Under the pieces are notes generated by a model that searched no databases, had not been told where the DNA came from, and was given only the letters and a program-made list of their open reading frames with translations. A stretch of 11,369 nucleotides of DNA from Chloroflexota bacterium. Lineage in GTDB: Bacteria; Chloroflexota; Anaerolineae; Caldilineales; Caldilineaceae. The DNA lies in NCBI GenBank assembly GCA_003577365.1, contig QEUY01000295.1:1-11369 (forward strand), given 5' to 3'. This document shows, piece after piece, positions 1 to 7,000 of the stretch (within the stretch, counting starts at the first letter, position 1; the number at the start of each line of letters is the position of its first letter). Made by a program: the position numbers and the translations under genes.

Positions 1-1
1 G

Positions 2-589
2 GGGCGCAGCATCGAGGCGGTGATGCGGATCACCGGCGTGCCGCCGTTGGGCCATCGCGCGCCCTACTTCTCGGTCAACGCCACGACGCCCTGGGCCTTC
101 GAGCGCATGGCGGCGCGTGGGCTGGTCTATGACAGCAGCGTCTTTCCCACGCGCAATATGCTCTATGGCTTTCCCGGCGCGCCGCGGCTGCCCTACCGTG
201 TGCCCGGCCATAGTTTGTGGGAACTGCCGGCCTCGACGGTGCAGTGGGCAGGCCGCACTTGGCCGGTGGCGGGCGGCTTCTATGTGCGCGCACTGCCGTA
301 TGGGGTGATCCGTGCCGCGCTGCGCCGCTTGCAGCGCGCCGGCGAACCAGCCATCCTCTATGTCCATCCGTGGGAGCTTGACTTGGGCCAGCGTTACAGC
401 CAAGTGACGGCGCGCGAACGGGTGACCCACTATTGGGGCCGCAGCGGGCTGGCGGCCAAACTGGAGCAGATGTTCGACGAATTTTCCTTCACAACCCTGC
501 GCGCCGTGGTGGCCCATCTGGAACAGACGGCACAGCCGGCGGCGACCATGCCCCCGGTCGCAGAAGGGCGGTGGGCGTCATGGTCGTGA
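2..589 (+). CDS. Polysaccharide deacetylase, XrtA/PEP-CTERM-locus type (DUF3473-like), 5' partial
   Basis: This is the C-terminal part of a NodB-fold polysaccharide deacetylase, which removes N-acetyl groups from amino sugars in a cell-surface polymer. The frame is open to the left edge, so the true start and the N-terminal metal-binding motifs (the TFDD and HxxxH type) lie outside the window; the GTG/ATG near 20-25 should not be taken as the start. Visible marks are GHRAPYFSV (Arg codon at 56-58), which fits NodB motif 3, then YDSSVFP, and LYVHPWELD (His codon at 365-367), which fits the catalytic His motif. The 'HPWELD...R..HYWGR....KL' tail is characteristic of the deacetylases found beside exosortase/EPS loci. 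The last 20 or so residues are Ala/Pro-rich and probably unstructured. The stop (587-589) overlaps the next gene's start, so the two genes are probably translationally coupled. Family assignment is firm; the substrate is unknown. Confidence 0.88.
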   Translation, partial: GRSIEAVMRITGVPPLGHRAPYFSVNATTPWAFERMAARGLVYDSSVFPTRNMLYGFPGAPRLPYRVPGHSLWELPASTVQWAGRTWPVAGGFYVRALPYGVIRAALRRLQRAGEPAILYVHPWELDLGQRYSQVTARERVTHYWGRSGLAAKLEQMFDEFSFTTLRAVVAHLEQTAQPAATMPPVAEGRWASWS

Positions 590-1632
590 CCGAACTTGTC
601 CAAGCCGAGCGCGGCTGCTGGGATGCGTTTGTGCAGGCATCGCCGCACGGGCTGCCGCAGCATCTGTCGGGCTGGCAGGATGTATTATCGAAGACCTATG
701 GCTACGACACCTGTTATCTGGTGGCGTGGCGTGCTGCCAACGGCCATGGCCCTGCCATCGCCGGGGTGATGCCGCTCTTTTTGGTGCAAAGCCCGTTGGT
801 GGGGCGCACGGCGATGACCATGCCCGGCGGGCTGTGCGCCGAGGACGAGACCACCGCCGCCGCGCTCTTGGACAAGGCGCGGGAGGTAGCGCGGCGGGCG
901 CGGGCCAAGCGGCTGGTGCTGCATGATACGCGGCAGGCGTGGCCCGGCGGCCTGGCGACAAGCTGTGAGCATGAGAGCTGGCTGGTGGATGTGCGGCCCG
1001 GCCAGGAAGCCGTGTGGCAGGGGCTGGATCGCAACATCCGGCGGCAGGTGCGCATGGCGCAGCGCAACGGCCTGACCCATGTGGTCGACCGCAGCGCGGC
1101 TAAGCTCGACGATTTCTATCAGGTGTTGAGCCGCTTTACCCACCAGAGCGGGACGCCGGTCTTTGGCCGCAGCTTTTTGGAAAACACCGTCGCCGTCTTT
1201 GCCCAGGGCTTCAACATCGTCATGGTCTATCATGAGCAGCAGCCCATCGGCGGTTATTTTCAACTGGAGATGGGCAACACCAATTACGGCGTCTGGGGCG
1301 CGACGCTGCATGCGTATCTGGAACTGCGCCCGGTCTATCTGGCCTATTGGGAGATCTTGGCCGACACCATGGCGCAGGGGCTGTACTGGCTGGATATGGG
1401 GCGCAGCCCGGCGGGGTCGAATGCGTCGAAGTATAAGGGGCAGTGGGCGACCCGATCCGTGCCGATCTATCAGCAGACCTTGGCGCTGGGCGCGGGTGCA
1501 GCGACGAGCGTGGTGCAGCAAGCCAACGCCGATGCCCGTTTTCGCTCCGTGCGCCAGGTCTGGCCGCGGCTGCCTTTTGCCCTGGCCCAGTTTCTTGGCC
1601 CGCGCTTGCGGCGGCATGTGCCGTTTGCGTAG
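580..1632 (+). CDS. FemAB-like GNAT-fold protein, XrtA/PEP-CTERM-system-associated type
   Basis: A 350-residue protein of the FemAB/GNAT-fold family that commonly sits next to the DUF3473 deacetylase in EPS and exosortase loci. Its exact reaction is not established; relatives transfer amino acids or acyl groups from tRNA or CoA. Visible family marks are DRNIRRQVRMAQRNGL (about residues 150-165), GTPVFGRSF (191-199), IGGYFQLEMGNTNYGVWGA (233-251) and LDMGRSPAGSNASKYKGQW (271-289), the usual C-terminal 'D-GRS...KxxW' signature. No signal peptide is seen, so it is probably cytoplasmic. I chose ATG at 580 because it overlaps the upstream stop by 10 nt and begins the recognisable protein. An in-frame GTG at 571 is possible, with AAGGG at 563-567 as a weak ribosome site. 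A longer open frame back to 433 lies inside the deacetylase gene and is not family-like. The C-terminal 60 residues are less conserved. Confidence 0.87.
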   Translation: MVVTELVQAERGCWDAFVQASPHGLPQHLSGWQDVLSKTYGYDTCYLVAWRAANGHGPAIAGVMPLFLVQSPLVGRTAMTMPGGLCAEDETTAAALLDKAREVARRARAKRLVLHDTRQAWPGGLATSCEHESWLVDVRPGQEAVWQGLDRNIRRQVRMAQRNGLTHVVDRSAAKLDDFYQVLSRFTHQSGTPVFGRSFLENTVAVFAQGFNIVMVYHEQQPIGGYFQLEMGNTNYGVWGATLHAYLELRPVYLAYWEILADTMAQGLYWLDMGRSPAGSNASKYKGQWATRSVPIYQQTLALGAGAATSVVQQANADARFRSVRQVWPRLPFALAQFLGPRLRRHVPFA

Positions 1633-1646
1633 GCGAGGCACGGAGC

Positions 1647-1692
1647 ATTCACCGCAAAATATTCACCGCAAAGGGCGCAAAGAACGCAAAGA
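1647..1692. repeat. GCAAAG-type intergenic repeat with 9-bp periodicity
   Basis: The 12-mer ATTCACCGCAAA occurs at 1647-1658 and again at 1661-1672. It is followed by CGCAAAG at 1667-1673, 1676-1682 and 1685-1691, exactly 9 bp apart. From general knowledge, blocks of this kind ('accgcaaagNNcgcaaagaacgcaaag') are scattered between genes in several unrelated bacterial phyla and give rise to spurious annotated peptides such as IHRKGRKERK. Function is unknown. The repeat lies just after the FemAB-like gene stop and is not part of any gene. Confidence 0.75.
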
Positions 1693-1709
1693 CCAGAGCA
1701 GAGATGTAG

Positions 1710-1729
1710 GTGCGGTTGGAAAACCGCAC
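1710..1729. other. Perfect 8-bp inverted repeat with GGAA loop
   Basis: GTGCGGTT (1710-1717) and AACCGCAC (1722-1729) are perfect reverse complements around a GGAA loop. No T-run follows directly, so it is not a standard intrinsic terminator. It could be an RNA hairpin, an operator or part of the adjacent repeat element. The palindrome CAAAGCTTTG overlaps its last base. Confidence 0.55.
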
Positions 1730-1741
1730 AAAGCTTTGGTC

Positions 1742-1763
1742 ACCGGTACAGTGTACGGTTTTT
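1742..1763 (+). terminator. Weak terminator-like hairpin (or leader hairpin)
   Basis: ACC-G-GTAC (1742-1749) pairs with GTACGGT (1753-1759) around a 3-nt AGT loop, leaving one bulged G, and is followed by a T-run to 1763. The shape fits a weak Rho-independent terminator for the FemAB-like gene. However, it ends only one base before the ribosome site of the next gene, so it could instead modulate that gene's translation. The stem is short, so confidence is low. Confidence 0.35.
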
Positions 1764-1764
1764 A

Positions 1765-1770
1765 GAGGAA
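1765..1770 (+). promoter_or_regulatory. Ribosome binding site for the TTG-started membrane protein gene
   Basis: GAGGAA lies 7 nt before TTG at 1778. It is what supports TTG 1778 as the start; a second TTG follows immediately at 1781. No ATG or GTG in a better position was found in this frame upstream of the first membrane span. Confidence 0.65.
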
Positions 1771-1777
1771 CCGAACC

Positions 1778-4009
1778 TTGTTGATCAATCGGAAACCTAG
1801 GTTGGCAAATCAGTCCGGCGGTGCGGTCGCTGCCTCTCCACCTGCCGCGCTGACTCGGAATCAGTGGGTATCCATGCTGCTGCCGGCGCTCTTGATCGCG
1901 TGTTGGGGCGCGGTGATCGTTGGGCTGCCCAAGCTGCTGCCTACCCAGGCTGCAAGCTGGCTCACCTACCTGGCGCTCTTGATTGCGCCCGGCTATCTGC
2001 TGGGCGACCTGGTGGCGCGGCGCGTGGCGTTGGATCCGCTGGAGCGGCTGGCGCTGGCTTTCCCCATGGGGGTGGCGGCGCTGACGCCGGTGGGCATGGC
2101 CGCACTGCTGCAGCATTGGACGGTCGATCAACTGGCGCTGGGCTGGGCGTTTACGTCGGGCGCGATCACCGCGGGCTGGGCGCTGGCCTGGCTGGTCTGG
2201 CCGTGCCCACCGGCCACGGCGCGCACCGCTTGGACGCTGGACGAACTACTGCTGGCGCTGCTGCTGGCCGTGGTCTTTGTGCTGCTTGTGCCGACGCTCG
2301 ACCTGTATAAGATCGACGGCGATGCCTATGCGGTCAACTCGTTTGCCGCCGACGCCCTGGCCGGGCTGCCGCTCAACGCCACCGAGCCGATCTTCGGCAC
2401 CGGCCTTGGCCCCGGCGTGCGCATGGCCTTTAACCAGTCGCTGCCGATGTCGTATCTCTGGTCCTACTGGTCGGGCATCGCACCGATCCCGTTGAGCGCC
2501 ATGGCCTCCCGCTCGATGCTGGCGCTCTGGTCGATGCTGGCGACCTATATGCTGGGCCGCGCCGCGGGCATGGGGCTGTCGAGCCATTCCCAGGGGCGGC
2601 GCTTTGGCCTCTTTGTCGTGGCGATCCAACTGCTGATCTATGTGGCTGCGCCGTTTCTGCGCGGGGACAATGTCAGCCTCTTCTTTTTTGAGCGCATCAC
2701 CGCCGACAAATTTATGGTGCCGGTCACGATGCTGCCGGTAGCCTTTGCGCTGGCGATCCGCTTTGCGCGCGGCGGCGCGCGCCAGGTCTGGGTTGCGGCC
2801 ACGGTGGTGACGCTGGCCGTCTCCGCCATCCACCCGCTGATCGCGGCTATGCTGGCGCTGGCGCTGGGCGCGTTTGCGACGCTGCATTTGGTGCTGGCGT
2901 GGCGCGAAGCCGCGGCGCGGTGGCGCAGCCTGGCGTTGGGCGCGTTGGCCGGCCTGGTCATGATCCTGCCGCTGGTGCAGTTGGTGCTGGCGCGCGGCGA
3001 AGCGCCCCTGGCCGCCTCCTATCCCAGCAGCCTGGAGGGGTGGCCGGTGGGCCACAAGTCTGTCCCGGCGCTGCCTTTTATTTATCTGCCCACGCTGGAT
3101 GTCTCCGGGCCGCTGCCCGATCTGTCGCAGTTGAATGCGGCGGAGGCCAATAGCCCCACCGACCCATTTTTGATCTGGCGCTTTGCGGTCAACATGAACC
3201 GGCGGCGGCTGCTGCTCTTCGACCTGGATCACTATATTTCGGACCCCAACATCCTGTTGGAGCCGCCCTATCTGCTGGCGATCTTGCTGCTGCCGCTGCT
3301 GCTGCCGGGGCTGCGCCGCAACTTGGGCGCCCAGTTTGCGCTGAGTACGGCGCTGGCCGTGCTCTTTGTCATGTTTAATCCCTGGCTGACGCCGCTGATC
3401 GGCAGCCTGGTGATGCCTTGGATCCTGTGGCGCTTTGTCTGGCTGCTGCCCTATGCGTTGATCCTGGGCTTGGCGGCTGCGCCGCTGGTCAATCTGATCG
3501 GCCAGGCCTTGGGGCGGTTGACCGGGCGCGGTGCGGGGCTGGCGCGCTATGCCCCCTTGGCCACGGTCGTGGCGCTGGCGCTGCTCTTTAGCCCGATGGC
3601 CGTGCGCAACATACAGATGCTGCATGAGCGCGCCGCCTATCCCTACTATTATCCCACGCCCGAACGGCTGCTGGCCCGTCTGGATGAATTGACGCAGCGC
3701 AACGGTCCGGCCACGGTCTTGGCCGACCAGGACCTGAGCGTATCGATCCCGGCCTATGTCGCCAACGCGCATATTGTGGCGCACCGTGTGCCGACCACCA
3801 GCGAGGTCTTTCCGGCGGATCAGCAGGAGGAGGCGCTGCAGGGTGGCCCCCAGCGGCAGCAACCTGGATATTCAACTGCGGCTGGCCCCGGCCTGGTTCG
3901 AATGGGTGATGGACGACCAGTCCTATACGCTCTATCGGGTGGTCAAACTGCCCACGGCCACGGCCACGATCCGCGCCAATACGGCCCTGGCCGAGCGGCG
4001 CTGGGCTGA
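1778..4009 (+). CDS. Large multi-span membrane protein, GT-C-like, C-terminus disrupted by a frame change
   Basis: The frame runs 743 codons, but only about the first 688 (to about 3841) look like real protein; the rest (GGPQRQQPGYSTAAG...) is the shadow of the next frame. The N-terminus is short and hydrophilic, then come about twelve or more hydrophobic segments between residues 30 and 615. A large loop after the early spans carries DGDAY (Asp180, Asp182), placed like the acidic first-loop motif of GT-C glycosyltransferases, followed by an ordered region with FNQSLPMSYLWSYWSG. After the last span, a soluble domain starts with YPYYYPTPERLLARLDELTQ and reaches TTSEVFPADQQEEALQ, where the frame is lost. 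In the other frame the domain resumes (GSNLDIQLRLAPAWFEW...SYTLYRV). This suggests a glycosyltransferase-like or polymer-handling membrane protein, but no exact family is claimed. Start TTG at 1778 is chosen on the GAGGAA ribosome site. Confidence 0.75.
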   Translation: MLINRKPRLANQSGGAVAASPPAALTRNQWVSMLLPALLIACWGAVIVGLPKLLPTQAASWLTYLALLIAPGYLLGDLVARRVALDPLERLALAFPMGVAALTPVGMAALLQHWTVDQLALGWAFTSGAITAGWALAWLVWPCPPATARTAWTLDELLLALLLAVVFVLLVPTLDLYKIDGDAYAVNSFAADALAGLPLNATEPIFGTGLGPGVRMAFNQSLPMSYLWSYWSGIAPIPLSAMASRSMLALWSMLATYMLGRAAGMGLSSHSQGRRFGLFVVAIQLLIYVAAPFLRGDNVSLFFFERITADKFMVPVTMLPVAFALAIRFARGGARQVWVAATVVTLAVSAIHPLIAAMLALALGAFATLHLVLAWREAAARWRSLALGALAGLVMILPLVQLVLARGEAPLAASYPSSLEGWPVGHKSVPALPFIYLPTLDVSGPLPDLSQLNAAEANSPTDPFLIWRFAVNMNRRRLLLFDLDHYISDPNILLEPPYLLAILLLPLLLPGLRRNLGAQFALSTALAVLFVMFNPWLTPLIGSLVMPWILWRFVWLLPYALILGLAAAPLVNLIGQALGRLTGRGAGLARYAPLATVVALALLFSPMAVRNIQMLHERAAYPYYYPTPERLLARLDELTQRNGPATVLADQDLSVSIPAYVANAHIVAHRVPTTSEVFPADQQEEALQGGPQRQQPGYSTAAGPGLVRMGDGRPVLYALSGGQTAHGHGHDPRQYGPGRAALG
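3825..3833 (+). promoter_or_regulatory. Strong Shine-Dalgarno-like sequence inside the gene, before GTG 3843
   Basis: AGGAGGAGG lies 9 nt before an in-frame GTG of the TPR reading frame. It also encodes part of QQEEA in the membrane protein frame, so it may be chance. Its position right at the frame break means that, if the break is real, ribosomes could begin or restart here and make the TPR protein separately. Confidence 0.4.
3836..3846 (+). other. Frame break between membrane and TPR portions
   Basis: Up to codon CTG at 3836-3838 the protein-like reading frame is that of the membrane protein. From AGG/GTG at 3840-3845 the protein-like frame is the TPR one. Skipping one base joins them as EEAL-RVAPSGSNLDIQLRL. 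The soluble domain looks too short at this joint: 'TTSEVFPADQQEEALQ' and 'YVVAPSGSNLDIQLRL'-type segments are expected to be separated by a linker. A small deletion of non-multiple-of-three length is therefore more likely than a single inserted base. It could be a true mutation or an assembly or sequencing error. Confidence 0.6.
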
Positions 4010-7000
4010 AGCCGAGGAGTTGTACCGCGCCGAGCTGGAGCGCGACCCGCAGGGGCTGCTGGCCGTGGTGGGCATGGCCGAGATCGCCCATGCGCGCGGG
4101 CGCTTTAACGAATCGATCAACTGGTACGCCCAGGCGCTGGAGCAGGCCGACCTGCCGGTGCTGCATTTCCGTTTGGGCCAACTGCATACCCAACTGGGCC
4201 AGATCGAACGGGCTGTGACCGAGTATGACTTGGCGCAGCAGGGCGCGCCGCATGTGGCGCGGTTTCATGTGGCCGCGGGCGATGCCTGTCTGAGCGCGGG
4301 ACAGGAGGAGTGCGCTGCTGCGCAATATACGGCGGCCATCGACAACCGCAACCTGCCCGACAAGGCTTCGCATCTGATCGCCCTGGCCGACCTGTGGCGG
4401 CAGCGCAACCGCACCGACCTGGCGCTGGGGCTGTATGAAGAGGCTGTGGCGCTGCAGCCCAGCCAGGCCAACCAGTTGATGCTGGCGAGCGCCTATTGGG
4501 AAGAGGCGCGCTATGCTGAGGCCGAGGCGCTGTTGGGGCTGCTGCGCACGCGCCATCCGCTGTCGGCGGAAGTTTTGGCGCTCTCCGCCGAGGTGCAGGC
4601 CAGCCAAGGCCATGTCGACGAGGCCTTGGCCTTCTACCGCCGTGCCATCTGGCTGCAGGAGGTGACGGGGCAGGAGGATGCGGCGGCGCGGCTGGCGCTG
4701 GGCCGCGTGTTGCTGGCCGCCAACCGGCTCGACGCGGCCCAGGCCGAGATCGAGCGGGTGCTGGCGCTGCAGCCCAACAACGCCGCCGCCTATGCGCTGC
4801 AAGGGGACCTGGCGGGCGCGCGCGGGCTGCCCGAAGAGGCCACTGTGGCCTATCAGAAGGCGTTCCGGCTGGACCCGACCCAGGTGCAGCTTTATCTGGC
4901 GTTGAGCAACCAGTTCCGCCAGTTGGGCGGCGAGCAGGAGGATATGCTCAACCTGCTGGAGACCGCGATCCGCGCCAACCCCGACGAGTCGACGCTGGCG
5001 CTGGCGCTGGGCGACCAGTTGCAGCGCCAAGGGGAGACGGTGCGCGCCATCGACGCCTATCAATCGGCGCTGGATATGTTTGAACTGGCGTCGCTTTCGC
5101 CCAACCTGACCCCGCGCGGGGCCGACACCAGCCGCGCCTACGCCTATATCCGGCTGGCGAGCGTGAGCGAAGACCTGGGCCAGATGGAACCGGCCATGAA
5201 CTATTACAGTGCGGCCGTGGCCGCCGCGCCGGATCTGCCCTGGACACAGGTCTCCTATGGCGATGCGCTGCGCCGCCGCAATGACGTGGCCGCGGCGGAG
5301 GCCGCCTATCGCCGCGCCATTGCCAATGACCCGACCTTTGCCAACGCCTATGTGCAGCTTGCCGACCTGTTGACCGCCAACGGCAATGACGTCGAGGCGC
5401 AGGTGCTGCGCAACCAGGCGCTGGATGTCGCCTTTGCGCTGGCCGCCCAGCCGCAGACCTCCAAGTCGCTGCCGGGGTTGAGCAAGGCGGCCCCGATTGG
5501 GGAGGCGGCAGGCAGCTTTGATTCTGACGCACCGGGCGGCGCACGGCCAGCCGGCGACGCGCGCAGCGAGGCGGACCGTCTCTTGGGCCAGTTGGCCGGG
5601 CAGGATGGCCTCTTTGTGACGGACAATGGGCTGGGCGTCTTGAACCTGTTGACGCGCCTGTCACAGACCACGGGCGCCACCGACCGCGTGGTGGAGTTGT
5701 ACCGGCAGGCGCTGGAACAGGGGACGCGCGAGGGCTGGTATCCTGTCGTCCTGGCCCAATATTACAAGGGGCTAGGCGATCTCTATCTGGCCCAAGGCTT
5801 GCCGGTGCTGGCCGTCGAAAGCTACCGCAGCGCCGTCGCCCAGCTGGCGCGCGCCCTGGAAAGCCTGGGGCAGCGCGACGAGGCGTTGGTGCAATTGGAG
5901 AGCGCAGCCCAGGTCGCACCGGGGTTTGTGGAGGCGCAGGTGGCGCTGGCGGCCTTCTATGACCAGATGAACCTGCCCGACAAGGCGCTGGCGATCTATC
6001 AGGAGACGGCGGATGCGCACCCCGGCAACCCGCGCGCCACCCTGGCGCTCGCCCAAGCCTGGCGTGACCGCCAGATGTGGGACGACGCCGAGCGCGCCTA
6101 TCGCCGCACGATCGCGCTGACGCCCGGCAACTCGGAAGCCTATGTCGACCTGGGCGCGCTGCTCATCGACCTGGCGCGCTATGAAGAGGCGCAGCCTATG
6201 TTGGCCGCGGCCCTGGAGACCAACCAGGACAACATCAATGCCTATATCCAGATGGGGGTGTTGGCGCAGCGCCAGGGCAACTCTGATCTGGCGCTGGATT
6301 GGTTCAAGCGGGCGGTGCGCGTGCAGCCCGACGACCAGCCCACCAGTTTGGTGCTGCTGGACTTGATGCAGCGTTACGGCCATTATGAGGCGAGCCTCAC
6401 CTATCTGCGCCAGGATCTGGCGGCGCACCCGCAGGATGTCGAACTGCTGCTGCGCCAGGCGCGCGCCCAACGCATCTTGGGCAAGACCGGCGATGCCATG
6501 GCGACGCTGCTGCAGGCCTCGCGCTTGAATATTGCCGACAGCCGTTTGTCGGCAGAGCTAGGTGAGCTGTATATTGCTCAAGGCCGGCCTCGGGCCGCGC
6601 TGGCCGCCTATCGGCAGACGGTGGCGCTCGACCCCGGCGAGGATGCCTATTATATCCGCTTGGCGTCGCTCTGGCAGTCGCAGGCCGAGTTTGACCAGGC
6701 CGAGGCGACGCTGCTCAACGGGGCGCGCCATGCGGTGCGCGTCGCATCCATCCAAGCGGCGCTGGCCGATCTCTATCTGCGCCAAGGGCGTGTGCAGGAT
6801 GCCAAGCAGTTGTTGGATCAGGCCCTGGTCGAACTTGGCCCGGAGCCGGCCTTGGTGATGGCGATGGGCGCGTTTCACGAAGCGCAAGCGGTGCAGGGAA
6901 CCGCCGCCGACAATAGCGCCGAAGAGTGGTATACTGACTTTCTGGCGCAGCGCCCGGACAACACGGCGGTGCGCGTGGCGCTGGGCGATCATTATCTGCG

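Larger units (their letters stand above)
1633..1777. other. Intergenic region with repeat, hairpins and ribosome site
   Basis: This 145-base gap is the longest clearly non-coding stretch in the window and is AT-richer than the genes around it. From left to right it holds a GCAAAG-type repeat block, a perfect 8-bp hairpin, the 10-bp palindrome CAAAGCTTTG (1729-1738), a weak hairpin followed by Ts, and the ribosome site of the membrane protein gene. It may divide two transcription units. I could not identify a convincing -35/-10 promoter pair. The open frames crossing it on both strands encode repeat-derived junk and should not be annotated. Confidence 0.7.

Noticed and set aside
685..1641. Long open frame on the minus strand opposite the FemAB-like gene
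   Set aside because: The product is rich in Arg, His, Gln and Pro with no domain pattern; it is the antisense shadow of a high-GC coding gene.
1649..1765. Small peptides from the GCAAAG repeat (IHRKGRKERK type, and FAFFAPFAV on the other strand)
   Set aside because: These are known by-products of this repeat class, not proteins; they arise in any frame crossing it.
2246..3862. 538-codon minus-strand open frame opposite the membrane protein
   Set aside because: Composition is dominated by Gln, Arg and His, as expected from reading hydrophobic-protein codons backwards. The + strand frame has clear membrane spans.
3842..4009. C-terminal 55 codons of the membrane protein frame as real protein
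   Set aside because: The Gly/Gln/His-rich text has no family character, while the same DNA in the other frame encodes a well-formed domain end and the first TPR unit.
3588..5063. 491-codon minus-strand open frame opposite the TPR gene
   Set aside because: Shadow of TPR codons; no recognisable domain and no ribosome site or spacing consistent with a gene.
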